13,162 bases of DNA, from positions 1-13,162 of the forward strand of contig QHYP01000243.1 of the NCBI GenBank assembly GCA_003224195.1. Direction: 5' to 3'. The DNA comes from Acidobacteriota bacterium. GTDB lineage: Bacteria > Acidobacteriota > Terriglobia > Acidiferrales > UBA7541. Made by a program: the position numbers and the translations under genes. Every line of letters starts with the position of its first letter. The first letter of the stretch is position 1. The notes under the pieces were generated by a model, which did not search any database, was not told the DNA's origin, and was given only the letters and a program-made list of their open reading frames with translations. Positions 1 through 7,481 of this stretch are shown in pieces.

Positions 1-18
1 CACAGATGCCGTTCGGCT

Positions 19-1953
19 TTGCTGGACTTTGCTGCGAGATTATTCTGGCGCAAAGGACTTACCATCGAAACTTCATGGCAAGAGCGGCGGCGTCATGCCC
101 GGTTCAAGGCGCCCAAGGGAATGGTGGTGGGTTGGCAGGGCGGCGGGAAACGAGACGTCTCGGCTGCGGACATGTTCAGCATGGGCGGTGTGTTCGTGGC
201 CGTGGCTCAACCTCTGCCCCCGGGAACCGGCCTGGAATTGATTTTCGACGTGCCGAGCGGCGAGGTGCGGGCGCGCGCCGTCGTCCGGCACGGAAGACCG
301 GGGCAAGGCATGGGCGTACAGTTCGTGCACATGCGGGCGGACGACCGGGCGCGGCTGAACCGCTTTTTGCAGCAACTTGAGGCGGAGCAGCGGACGAGAA
401 CGATTGTCGCCCCGGCCAGTTGGTTTACGCTCGATGGCCAGCCGCTGGACTCGGGAGAGATCGAAAGCCACCACGCGCTGTTCGCGCTGCTTCACCGAAT
501 CTACTCGGCCCGGCTGACCGGCAAGCTGCAACTCGTGTTTGGGCGCGTGGAAAGGCAACTGTTTTTCGACGGAGGGCAACTGGTCTTCGCGGCGAGCAGC
601 GACCGGCAGGACAGCCTTGGGGAAATGATGCTGCGGGCGGGCGCGCTGACGCAAAGAGAGTTCGAGGAGGCTGCCGCGCTGGTGCAGACGGGGCAGCGGT
701 TCGGCTCCGCGATCGCCGAGATGGGCGTTTGCAGCGTCGAGGAAGTTGTCGGCTGGGTGCAGCGGCAGCTTACCCAAGTCACCTCTTCGGTTCTGGACTA
801 TCCGGCCTGCCGCTACTACTTCTTCAGTTCCCTGGAAAAAAACGTCGTGCCGGAAATCGCCATTCCGGTGCCGCTGGGGAAGCTGCTCCTGGAGGCGGTG
901 CGCCGGGCCAATGACCTGCCTCTGGAGCATCTCGCAGAGGATGGTGAGTTACGGGTGGCCCTTTCTCCGGACCCGTTGCTGCGTTATCAGGCCGTTGAGT
1001 TGGAGGAAAGCGAACGGCAGTTGATTGATGCGATCTCCGGAGCGGTAAGCGCGAAAGAACTCCTGTCTCGGAACAAACTGCCCAAGGACAAAGGTGCCCG
1101 CTCTCTCTATGCGTTGATGGTTTTGGGAATCGTTGTCAGCGTGCCGCAGAGTGCGGGAGCGGAAAAGGAGCCGGACGTTGCCATTCCGGCGCCCGAGGCT
1201 AAGGGAGTTCCTTCGGAGAAGGCCGCGAGCGTAATTCAATTTGCAGCGGAGATCCGAAAACTTCTCGAACTGGCGGAGACCGGGACCTACTATGACCTGC
1301 TGGGGGTTACCGCGTCGTCGCCGCCGGGTGAAGTGAAACAGAGCTTCCATCGTTTGGCGCAGAAATTCCACCCCGACCGCCACATGGGGAAGAGCGAATG
1401 GATCGGATTGCTCCAGGATTTGATGGGCCGGCTGACGACGGCGTACCGGACTCTTGTGGATCAAGAGAAGCGCGCCAGCTACGACCAGCAGCTTGCCGCT
1501 GCGGGCGCCTTCACGCTCGGCCAAGGCAAGACCGAGAGCCAAGAAACGGTGGACGAATGCCTCGCCCGGGCCAAGCAGTGTCTGCGCGGTCACAATTTTG
1601 CCGGGTCGATTCTGTGGCTGCGCAAGTGCGTGGAGCTCGAACCGGACGTGGCTAGGTACCGCGCAATTTTGGCGCGGAGCTTGGCGGCGGTGCCGCAATA
1701 CCGGCAAGAAGCGATCAGCCAATTCGAGAGAGCCGTCGAACTGGATGCGTGGAACACCTCGACGTACTTTCAGTTTGCGGAACTTTATGAGGCGATGCGG
1801 CTCCCTTGGCGCGCGGTTCCTCTCTATCGGAAGATCCTCGAGATCGATCCGGAGCATAGGAAAGCCCGCGACCGCCTGAGCGAACTCGAAGGCAAGCCGG
1901 AAGAGCGGGAAGAAAAATCCTTCGTTTCCCGGCTCTTCCATCGAAAGCCGTGA
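19..1953 (+). CDS. PilZ - DUF4388 - DnaJ (J domain) - TPR multidomain protein
   Basis: This is probably a cytoplasmic signalling or scaffold protein that links a cyclic-di-GMP-type sensor to a J domain. Residues 20-115 are PilZ-like: an RRHAR motif (RxxxR) at 24-28 and S-M-G-G at 54-57, with Met52 where the usual Asp/Asn of (D/N)xSxxG would be. Residues 150-250 resemble DUF4388 (PatA-type N-terminal domain; 'LTGKLQL', 'FFDGGQLVFA', 'LGEMMLRAGALT'). Residues 423-491 form a J domain with an intact HPD at 451-453, so contact with a DnaK is expected. Residues 510-625 read as about three TPRs. The start is unsure: the TTG at 19 has no clear Shine-Dalgarno sequence, the frame is open to the left window edge, and the PilZ homology begins near residue 20, so the gene may begin upstream or slightly downstream. 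It converges with the TonB-dependent receptor gene. The domains are clear, but whether cyclic-di-GMP is bound is inference. Confidence 0.86.
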   Translation: MLDFAARLFWRKGLTIETSWQERRRHARFKAPKGMVVGWQGGGKRDVSAADMFSMGGVFVAVAQPLPPGTGLELIFDVPSGEVRARAVVRHGRPGQGMGVQFVHMRADDRARLNRFLQQLEAEQRTRTIVAPASWFTLDGQPLDSGEIESHHALFALLHRIYSARLTGKLQLVFGRVERQLFFDGGQLVFAASSDRQDSLGEMMLRAGALTQREFEEAAALVQTGQRFGSAIAEMGVCSVEEVVGWVQRQLTQVTSSVLDYPACRYYFFSSLEKNVVPEIAIPVPLGKLLLEAVRRANDLPLEHLAEDGELRVALSPDPLLRYQAVELEESERQLIDAISGAVSAKELLSRNKLPKDKGARSLYALMVLGIVVSVPQSAGAEKEPDVAIPAPEAKGVPSEKAASVIQFAAEIRKLLELAETGTYYDLLGVTASSPPGEVKQSFHRLAQKFHPDRHMGKSEWIGLLQDLMGRLTTAYRTLVDQEKRASYDQQLAAAGAFTLGQGKTESQETVDECLARAKQCLRGHNFAGSILWLRKCVELEPDVARYRAILARSLAAVPQYRQEAISQFERAVELDAWNTSTYFQFAELYEAMRLPWRAVPLYRKILEIDPEHRKARDRLSELEGKPEEREEKSFVSRLFHRKP

Positions 1954-1965
1954 CACTCGCTGGAG

Positions 1966-1991
1966 CTGACGGCACGTCGTCACGCCGTCAG
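1966..1991. terminator. Shared hairpin between convergent genes
   Basis: CTGACGGC (1966-1973) and GCCGTCAG (1984-1991) form a perfect 8-bp stem around a 10-nt loop. It lies directly after the stop of the PilZ gene (1951-1953) and overlaps the stop of the minus-strand receptor (1988-1990). Its place between two converging genes suits a bidirectional terminator, but neither side has a strong T-run, so it may instead act as an mRNA-end stabiliser. Confidence 0.5.
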
Positions 1992-3793
1992 AAATGGAAG
2001 CCGAGTTCCGCCGTGTAGGACCGCGGCGTCACGAAGTGCGTCCCGCTGAACGTAGACAGGAAGTTATAGAGCGCGGTCTTGTTCGTCAGATTGATGACCG
2101 TGAAGCGCAAACTCCACTTGTAACGGTCACCACGGAACAGATTGTCCTCGCCCACGCTGGTGTCGAACAGGTTGCGCGGTTTGACGCGCGTGGGATTGTG
2201 ATCCAGGTCAAACGACGCGCCGGCGAGGTTGAGCAGCTTCGAGCCCTGCGGCGCACCGGCTGCGCAACTGGTGATCGGATTGGTAGGGCTTGCCACGTTG
2301 CTGCCGCAGAAGAGCTCGATCGCGGCCTGCTGATCCGCATCGAGGAACCCTAGCGCAGTCGGAAAGTCGCTTAGATTCGGGTTGCTGGCCACTAGACCGC
2401 TGTCGTAGCGCCAGTTGAAACCAATCCACGGCAGAGTTTTCCACGGTTGATACTGAAAATGTGTTGTCTGATTGAATGCCTGATCGTGGTCGATGCGAAA
2501 TACTTCTCCACCGGTGATGCTGGCGCCCAGCCCACCAATTTGTGGGGGGAAATACCGCGCCCGGACGTGAGCAAGCACCGCGAGTGCCGTGAACCCATGA
2601 TAATTGGGCATGCTCACGCGGACCGAAGGCCCGTCAATCTTCGAGCTCTTCCATGCAATGGGAAAAAATATCGGCGTGTTGGCGAACGTAGAGAAGTCGT
2701 ACGCGTTGTGCGTAAACTTCCACAAGTAGTCGGCGTCCACCACCGCGAACTTTCCAAACGCCTGCTGAAAGCCGGCATTGAACTGGTTTCGTTGGCCCGA
2801 CCGAATTGGCGCCTGCAAGCTCACGCCGCCGATCACGTCGAGGATGACCGGGTTACTCGCTCCCAGGCTTGCCAGAATCAGGTTCTCATTGAACGGGGAC
2901 TCCAGAATACGCGAATAGGAAACCCGAAGAATCGAATTTGTCTTCTTGACGTTGTAGGCAAAGCCCACGCGAGGTTGCGGTTGACTATCATGGACGATTC
3001 CGCGATACAGGTCTTGTCGAAATCCCACATTGAAGGCCCAATTGCCCACGTTGATTGTGTCTTGCAGGTAGAGCCCGAGCTCCTTAACGTCCGTATGGCC
3101 GCGGAATGGGAACAAAGCGCTTTGGGCAGTCGCGCAACTGTCCTGCGCTTGCGCCGCCGCAGTTAGAACGGGCCGCGTCAGATCGAGGCAGCCCAGGGCC
3201 GACGCAAATGCTGGGACGCTGGCGTTCTGTCCCGTATTCGCCACAAACGCACCCGTGCAGTCACCCTGAAACGTCGGCGTGGGGTTCGTGTCCGGACTTA
3301 GGTCGGAAGCATTCAGGCAGACCGCGTTGAATCCCGGGTCTGTAATCCCAAAGTTGAAATTTTCTGTCAGGAACGTATGCTGAAACGTCGCTCCGGCCTT
3401 GATGTTGTGTTTGCCCTTCACGTAGGACACGTCCGAACGAAGTCCCGCGTTCGTCAGCTTTCGCTGCTGATTGAGCGTCGCCGAAGAACCACCGGGAATG
3501 AGTCCCGTGCCGTCCGCGAACACGTTTCCGCTCGGATAGTAGTTAAAGCGATCCTGACGAACGAAACCGCCAAACGTGAACAGCGTCGTGGTGCTGAACA
3601 GGCGGGTCCACACCGGGGCGATATTGAACGTGTTGATTTGCGCACGTTGGTCCTGTGCTGGCAGGGCGGCCCCGGTGAGCGGGTCGTTCACTCCGATATT
3701 TGAGTTGTCAATCGTGTTGGGAGTCTGGAACCACGAACGCGTGTATTGAAAGTTAGTGTGGATGGTATCCGCGTTGGTAACCTGATAGTCCAC
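1988..3793 (-). CDS. TonB-dependent receptor, C-terminal beta-barrel part (out of frame with its N-terminal part)
   Basis: This is the 601-codon C-terminal portion of an Oar-like TonB-dependent outer-membrane receptor. It carries the beta-barrel: alternating aromatic and polar strands, Asn/Thr-rich loops, a Cys-containing extracellular loop region around residues 150-225, and a C-terminal strand ending in Phe (TAELGFHF), the usual signal for barrel assembly. It has no signal peptide or plug of its own; those are encoded just upstream in another frame (3798-4718). Removing one C near 3839 joins the frames into a single product of about 909 residues, a normal size for this family, and restores the run PPE-FTPHDKGNEENLF-DRVDYQV. 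The GTG at 3793 is only the first in-frame start after the break and is unlikely to be used. The substrate is unknown. Its position beside a ZnuAB-like transporter suggests a metal or metallophore, but Oar-like receptors are also linked to carbohydrate and protein uptake. Confidence 0.85.
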   Translation of the reverse strand: MDYQVTNADTIHTNFQYTRSWFQTPNTIDNSNIGVNDPLTGAALPAQDQRAQINTFNIAPVWTRLFSTTTLFTFGGFVRQDRFNYYPSGNVFADGTGLIPGGSSATLNQQRKLTNAGLRSDVSYVKGKHNIKAGATFQHTFLTENFNFGITDPGFNAVCLNASDLSPDTNPTPTFQGDCTGAFVANTGQNASVPAFASALGCLDLTRPVLTAAAQAQDSCATAQSALFPFRGHTDVKELGLYLQDTINVGNWAFNVGFRQDLYRGIVHDSQPQPRVGFAYNVKKTNSILRVSYSRILESPFNENLILASLGASNPVILDVIGGVSLQAPIRSGQRNQFNAGFQQAFGKFAVVDADYLWKFTHNAYDFSTFANTPIFFPIAWKSSKIDGPSVRVSMPNYHGFTALAVLAHVRARYFPPQIGGLGASITGGEVFRIDHDQAFNQTTHFQYQPWKTLPWIGFNWRYDSGLVASNPNLSDFPTALGFLDADQQAAIELFCGSNVASPTNPITSCAAGAPQGSKLLNLAGASFDLDHNPTRVKPRNLFDTSVGEDNLFRGDRYKWSLRFTVINLTNKTALYNFLSTFSGTHFVTPRSYTAELGFHF

Positions 3794-3797
3794 GCGG

Positions 3798-4718
3798 TCA
3801 AACAGGTTTTCCTCGTTGCCCTTGTCGTGTGGCGTGAAGTTCCGGTGGGTCGAGAAACCGGCTGCTGTTCAATCCGTTCGCCGCAATGAAGTTTCCCCAC
3901 TTCGGGCCGCCAATGGCCAGCCGGAAGCCAGCCCCGACCGAGCCGAAGCTGCCGTAGGAAGAGTAGACAGTGCCCTTTGGCTTGGTCACACCGAGGCCCG
4001 ATTGCGTCGTCACCTTGATGACCAGGCTCGTTTTGCCGCCGTATTCGGCTGGGGGCCCTCCCGAGACCGCTTCCAGCGACTGAATCGAGTCCAGCGGAAT
4101 CTGGTTCGAGAAGATCTTACTCTGCTGATCGGTAATGGGCTGGCCGTCAACGGAGAATGAATTCTCGGCGTGGTCACCGAGCCCGTGAAACAGGCCGTTC
4201 GAGTCCGCAACCACACCTGGTGTCGCCAGCGTGACCAGCGAACTTACCGAAGACGATTGGCTTTCGAGGGGTAGCCTGTCGGTCAAGGCTGTGTCCACAT
4301 CCGTATGGAAACTCGGGTCTTTTTCAATGAGATCCTCTCCCTTCGCCTCCACGGTGATGCTCGTTTGCGCCGTGCCGAGCTTCAGACTTATTTGCAGCGT
4401 CGTGGGCACCGTCGAGCGCACATCCACATCTTGCGTGTACGCCGCAAAACCCGCTGCCGTCGCCGTCAGGTGATACGGATTGAATGGCACGTTCGCGAAC
4501 CGGAAACTTCCTTCGCTGTCCGTCGTCGCGGTCCGCGTGAACCCGCTGACCGGGTTGGCAATCTCTACCGTCGCATTCGGAATTGCCCCTCCCGTTGGGT
4601 CCTTCACCACACCTTCGATCGTCCCCGAGTTACCCAACTGCGCCCGGCCGAGTGGCGCGAGCGCGAACAAGATCATTCCCAAGAACACGAGCGCGAATGC
4701 GCGTAAGCTCCTCAGCAT
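3798..4718 (-). CDS. TonB-dependent receptor, N-terminal part (signal peptide, carboxypeptidase-regulatory-like domain, plug); frameshifted
   Basis: This is the N-terminal 306 codons of the same receptor. Residues 1-26 are a signal peptide (basic start, long hydrophobic run, LGRA-Q cleavage). Residues 33-120 match a carboxypeptidase-regulatory-like beta-sandwich (GTIEGVVKDPTGGAIPNATV, DSEGSFRFANVP). Residues 125-245 are plug-like (SVDGQPITDQQS, VSGGPPAEYGGKTS). The ATG at 4718 is supported by AGGAG (complement of 4725-4729), 6 nt upstream. After PPE the frame runs into an unrelated tail and a TGA at 3798, while the barrel continues in the other frame, so an extra base near 3839 is inferred. 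There is no homopolymer there to explain a simple sequencing slip. With the 92-codon gene 146 nt upstream it probably forms one minus-strand transcript. It is a pseudogene if the shift is real and an intact gene if it is a sequence error. Confidence 0.85.
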   Translation of the reverse strand: MLRSLRAFALVFLGMILFALAPLGRAQLGNSGTIEGVVKDPTGGAIPNATVEIANPVSGFTRTATTDSEGSFRFANVPFNPYHLTATAAGFAAYTQDVDVRSTVPTTLQISLKLGTAQTSITVEAKGEDLIEKDPSFHTDVDTALTDRLPLESQSSSVSSLVTLATPGVVADSNGLFHGLGDHAENSFSVDGQPITDQQSKIFSNQIPLDSIQSLEAVSGGPPAEYGGKTSLVIKVTTQSGLGVTKPKGTVYSSYGSFGSVGAGFRLAIGGPKWGNFIAANGLNSSRFLDPPELHATRQGQRGKPV

Positions 4719-4776
4719 TTCTCTCTCCTGTGTGCCCCGCTCTGCGCAGGGTCTTTTCCGCTTGAGTTAATTGGGG

Positions 4777-4819
4777 CCCGGACAAGCCGGGGTCGCGCCG
4801 TCCCCGCAACGAGTTGCGG
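4777..4819. other. Two small hairpins between the small CxxC gene and the receptor gene
   Basis: CCCGG-ACAAG-CCGGG (4777-4791) and CCGCAAC-GA-GTTGCGG (4804-4819) are perfect inverted repeats in the 146-nt gap between two minus-strand genes. They could trim or attenuate the transcript between a small membrane-protein gene and the large receptor gene. Neither is followed by a clear U-run on the minus strand, so a true terminator is not supported. Confidence 0.3.
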
Positions 4820-4864
4820 TGGATGCGGCGCTAGAGACGATCTTTCGGAGAGAACAGCGATGAG

Positions 4865-5143
4865 TTAGGCGGATGGAGGCGCGCGCGAGGCGCGATGCAG
4901 AGCAAAGGTGTCGAGCGGTGCCGCATGGAAAGGCAGCGAAACGCACCAGCTCAGCAGGCGCGGCGTGTAAACCAATTCCGCTGAGGTGGCCACGAGCACC
5001 GGCATGTGGATCGCCTGGCAAACGTGGCAGGCAGTTTCCGGACCCCTTTCGTGCTTGTGGACAAACGCGGCGCCTGCGGTGAGGTACACCAGCGCCAGGC
5101 ATGCAATTACAACCAGCGCGCGTTGCCAAAAAGAACGGGACAC
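4865..5143 (-). CDS. Small membrane/secreted His- and CxxC-containing protein (arm 1 of divergent metal locus)
   Basis: A 92-residue protein. A basic N-terminus is followed by one hydrophobic segment at residues 9-26, then H29-x-H31, C39-H-V-C42 and H46, and the protein ends in SRAPPSA. This layout (one membrane anchor or signal, then a His/CxxC patch) suggests a periplasm-facing metal-binding or metal-handling role, but the function is not known. The GTG at 5143 is chosen because GGGGA lies about 5 nt upstream; an in-frame TTG at 5161 would add six residues and has weaker support. The gene lies 146 nt upstream of the TonB-dependent receptor in the same direction and is divergent from a similar small gene at 5739. 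The two share size, the anchor, a Gly-Pro step, CxxC and a C-terminal RAPP, so they look like paralogs. DUF2946-like proteins are a possible family, not confirmed. Confidence 0.62.
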   Translation of the reverse strand: MSRSFWQRALVVIACLALVYLTAGAAFVHKHERGPETACHVCQAIHMPVLVATSAELVYTPRLLSWCVSLPFHAAPLDTFALHRASRAPPSA

Positions 5144-5285
5144 GGGATCCCCTACCCCCAAACTGGCCGACGATTAGCTTAAGCCTGTTAGACGCATGCA
5201 CGCAAGGATTCGGTTGCTGCGCAGTGGCATATTCTAAAACGTTTGTCCGGTTTGGATAGCGCGCCTGTAGGAATCTTTCGGCGGC

Positions 5286-5302
5286 GCGGCGCTGGGCGCC
5301 GC
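5286..5302. repeat. GC-rich hairpin in the divergent intergenic region
   Basis: GCGGCGC-TGG-GCGCCGC is a perfect 7-bp stem with a 3-nt loop. It is preceded by GGAATCTTTC (5271-5280), a 10-mer that also occurs at the end of the interspersed palindrome in pheT, so it may be a decayed copy of that kind of element. It could equally be a structured leader of a minus-strand transcript. Confidence 0.35.
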
Positions 5303-5693
5303 TTCACCTGGGACTTCGCATCTCCCGCGCCAAGAGCCTCGTCGAGCCTTGCTGGAGTCCGAACAACGGGCCTCACCGTTTGCGAAGGAGCGGACTGCTT
5401 GGCCGTGGGTAGCTAGGTCTCGAACCTCTGAAAAAGGTGGGCGCCACGAGCCAACCATTAGGCTTTCCTGCCCCGGCCGCGCGCGTCGCGAGCCACGAGC
5501 GCGAACGGGACAGGCCGTGCACACAGGCTGACTAGCCGCAGCACCCCAGAGATTCATTACGGTTCAAAAGACGGTCGCTCCCTCACCTGCTTCGAAGTGC
5601 CGCTCCGGGAAGATTGTAGCGCCGCGAAGGAGACGCGTCCATCGGGTGCTGCTTCCCGGAGTGCCTGTTGGTCCCGGGAACACCGGCGGGATC

Positions 5694-5722
5694 TTGACGG
5701 TGCAACGTTTCTTTCCTAAGCT
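5694..5722 (+). promoter_or_regulatory. Weak candidate promoter for the plus-strand metal operon
   Basis: TTGACG (5694-5699) and TAAGCT (5717-5722) are separated by 17 nt. The -35 is good but the -10 matches only three of six consensus positions, and the start site would fall about 10 nt before the ATG at 5739, giving an almost leaderless transcript. This is offered as a candidate only. Confidence 0.2.
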
Positions 5723-5738
5723 CCGTCTCATCAGGAGA

Positions 5739-6014
5739 ATGGGTACGTCCTCCTCTAAACTCCGGTGCGTGGCCTTGCTGCTCGGGGTGATTTTCCTCGC
5801 GGCACAATTCCACGCGTGCGTGGATTACCAATCCGGGCCTTCCGGGTCGCACATTTGTCCGATTTGCACGCCGGGCGCTTGGGCTGTGCCTGCGCCCGCG
5901 ATTGCGGCGCCCGCCGCAGGGCACGTCGCGCGGCTGGAAGTTTCGCGTCTGCGTACATCGGCGCCCACTGCGATTCCGCCGTGCATCTCGCCTCGCGCTC
6001 CGCCTCAGAACTAA
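5739..6014 (+). CDS. Small secreted/membrane His- and CxxC-containing protein (arm 2 of divergent metal locus)
   Basis: A 91-residue protein with a basic start, a hydrophobic segment at residues 10-23, H25, C27, then H38-I-C40-P-I-C43, an Ala/Pro-rich stretch, and a C-terminal PRAPPQN. It is probably exported or anchored with the His/Cys patch in the periplasm. The FHAC at 24-27 is not a proper lipobox. AGGAG (5733-5737) lies only one base before the ATG at 5739, which is too close, so an upstream start (GTG at 5646 or 5700, TTG at 5694) cannot be excluded. It stands 79 nt upstream of the porin-like gene, so it is likely the first gene of the porin-znuA-znuB operon. Its likeness in size, motif order and RAPP ending to the divergent gene at 4865-5143 argues that both are real. 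The role is unknown; metal sensing or delivery is an inference from the neighbours. Confidence 0.55.
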   Translation: MGTSSSKLRCVALLLGVIFLAAQFHACVDYQSGPSGSHICPICTPGAWAVPAPAIAAPAAGHVARLEVSRLRTSAPTAIPPCISPRAPPQN

Positions 6015-6093
6015 CCATCCTTCGTTTCCTCGGCTGAATTACATCCACGAATTCGTTGCGCCGTTTTCGAGAACAAGAAAGAGGAGTTTCACC

Positions 6094-7461
6094 ATGAGAA
6101 AAAAGATTGCTTTGGCGGCCGCGCTGGTGGCGTGGCCTGTTTTGGGTTTTGCGCAGGAAAAACCCGCGCCCGCGCAAGCGTCGAGCGGGCAGACGCAGGC
6201 GGCCGCGCCGCGGGAAGACCGCGTGAAGGCGCTCGAAGAGCAGTTGCGAGCGCTGGCGGACCAGGTGGCGCAGTTGCAGAATGACCTCAAGGCGATGCGC
6301 GAGGCGCAGGCTGCGGCGCCGGCCGAAGCGGTCGCGGCTCCCGCTGCACCTGCTCCGGCGGTGATGGCCGTGGCGCCGCAGGCGACCGTCGCTGCCCAGC
6401 TCGGCGGGGCGCAGCAAAACGCGAAGCTGCTGAACCCGGATATCAGCATGATCGGCGACTTCATCGGCACGATGGGGCGCAACACCGTTCAGCCGTCGCG
6501 TGCGCTGGAGCTGCACGAGTCCGAGGTGGGGTTGCAGGCAATCATCGACCCCTATGCCCGCGCAGACGTGTTCATCTCCTTCGGCGAAGAGGGCGTGAAC
6601 GTGGAGGAAGGCTACGTGACGTTCACGTCGCTCCCGGCGGAGCTGCGGCTTCGGGTTGGCAAAATGCGGGCCGAGTTCGGCAAGGTAAACACGATTCACA
6701 ATCATGCGCTGGCGTACATTGACCGCCCACTCGCGACAAACAATCTGGTCGGCGGGGAGGACGGTATTGATGACGCGGGAATGTCCCTCACCCGGATTCT
6801 GCCGGCGCCGAAGAACTGGTTCCTGGAAGGCACGGCGCAGGTGTTTCGCGGGGATTCGGCGGACGTGTTTCAGTCGAGCCGGCGGCAGGACGTCAGCGTG
6901 GTAGGCCATGTGCGGGCGTACAAGGACTTGGGCGAGTCCACCAACCTCGATCTTGGGATTTCGTACGCGCGCGGGCACAACGACCAGGAAGCGGCGCTGC
7001 TCAAAACTTCCGGCATCGTCGGGCATAACCAATTTCTGACGAATTTGTATGGCGCCGACGCGACGCTGCGGTGGAAACCGCTGCGCCGCGCGATCTACAA
7101 GTCGTTCCTGTGGCGCACCGAGCTTTTCTGGAGCGTGCGCGACCAACTCTCCGCGCCGACGGGCGGCTTCTTCGAGACGCAGCACGCGATTGGAATGTAC
7201 TCCTCGGCGGAATACCGCGTGAACCGCCGCTGGACCGTTGGAGGGCGCTTCGATCGAAGCGGCCACGCGGCGAACGCGGCGCTCACGGACAATGGTTTCT
7301 CGGCTATCCTCACCTATTGGCCCAGCGAGTTCAGCCAGATCCGAGGGCAGTACCGCTTCGGGCGTCTTGCCAATCCGGCGAGCGCGGGGCTTTCGGACGC
7401 GAATGAGCTGCTGTTCCAGTTCCTGTTTGTGATGGGCGCGCACGGCGCGCACCCCTTCTAG
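6094..7461 (+). CDS. Porin-like outer-membrane protein with N-terminal coiled coil, linked to zinc transport
   Basis: A 455-residue outer-membrane protein. Residues 1-20 are a signal peptide (FA-Q cleavage). Residues 42-70 form a coiled coil (V44, L47, L51, L54, V58, L61, L65, M68), followed by an Ala/Pro-rich linker to about 105. The barrel begins at LNPDISMIGDF (113-123) and ends in Phe, the normal assembly signal. The NPDIS start, the paired 'VEEGYVTF' and 'LRVGKMRAEFGKVN' strands and 'GGEDGIDDAGMSLTRILP' resemble proteins often annotated as zinc-regulated outer-membrane receptors. However, there is no TonB plug here, so a porin of the DcaP-like coiled-coil kind is the better description. 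The ATG at 6094 is fixed by GAGGAG (6081-6086) at a 7-nt spacing; an open frame continues upstream but lacks such a signal. The stop is 20 nt before znuA. Its likely role is passage of metal or a metal complex across the outer membrane. Confidence 0.78.
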   Translation: MRKKIALAAALVAWPVLGFAQEKPAPAQASSGQTQAAAPREDRVKALEEQLRALADQVAQLQNDLKAMREAQAAAPAEAVAAPAAPAPAVMAVAPQATVAAQLGGAQQNAKLLNPDISMIGDFIGTMGRNTVQPSRALELHESEVGLQAIIDPYARADVFISFGEEGVNVEEGYVTFTSLPAELRLRVGKMRAEFGKVNTIHNHALAYIDRPLATNNLVGGEDGIDDAGMSLTRILPAPKNWFLEGTAQVFRGDSADVFQSSRRQDVSVVGHVRAYKDLGESTNLDLGISYARGHNDQEAALLKTSGIVGHNQFLTNLYGADATLRWKPLRRAIYKSFLWRTELFWSVRDQLSAPTGGFFETQHAIGMYSSAEYRVNRRWTVGGRFDRSGHAANAALTDNGFSAILTYWPSEFSQIRGQYRFGRLANPASAGLSDANELLFQFLFVMGAHGAHPF

Positions 7462-7481
7462 TAAGGGCGAGGAGAGAAACG

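Larger units (their letters stand above)
5144..5738. other. Divergent intergenic region of about 0.6 kb with no convincing gene
   Basis: The open frames in this stretch have no family-like features and unlikely composition, so none is called. The region separates two divergently oriented small-protein genes and should hold both promoters and any shared operator. I see one strong hairpin (5286-5302) and an isolated good -35-like TTGACG (5694-5699). I see no match to a gammaproteobacterial-type Zur box, no tRNA, and no complete cobalamin or other riboswitch signature. Confidence 0.5.

Noticed and set aside
73..930. Long open frame on the minus strand opposite the PilZ gene (and similar ones opposite the porin, znuA and pheT genes)
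   Set aside because: These are GC-rich shadow frames with Arg/His/Pro-heavy composition and no family features, lying opposite clear genes.
5271..5280. GGAATCTTTC shared with the pheT interspersed repeat
   Set aside because: Ten bases alone are too little to call a second copy; the TCATTCCGAG end is not present nearby. Kept only as a remark on the hairpin feature.
5403..5440. tRNA-like TTCGA motif on the minus strand (GAGGTTCGAGACC)
   Set aside because: The T-arm stem does not pair, and no anticodon or acceptor stem can be built around it.
5215..5520. Cobalamin-riboswitch-like words (GCCACTG on the minus strand, AGCC...CCTGCC on the plus strand)
   Set aside because: The words are on opposite strands and the conserved GGTG..A.TCC and CCCGC.ACTGT blocks are missing.
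5902..6093. Upstream extension of the porin-like gene in the same frame
   Set aside because: It overlaps the small CxxC gene in another frame, has Arg-rich shadow-like composition and would bury the clear signal peptide that starts at 6094.
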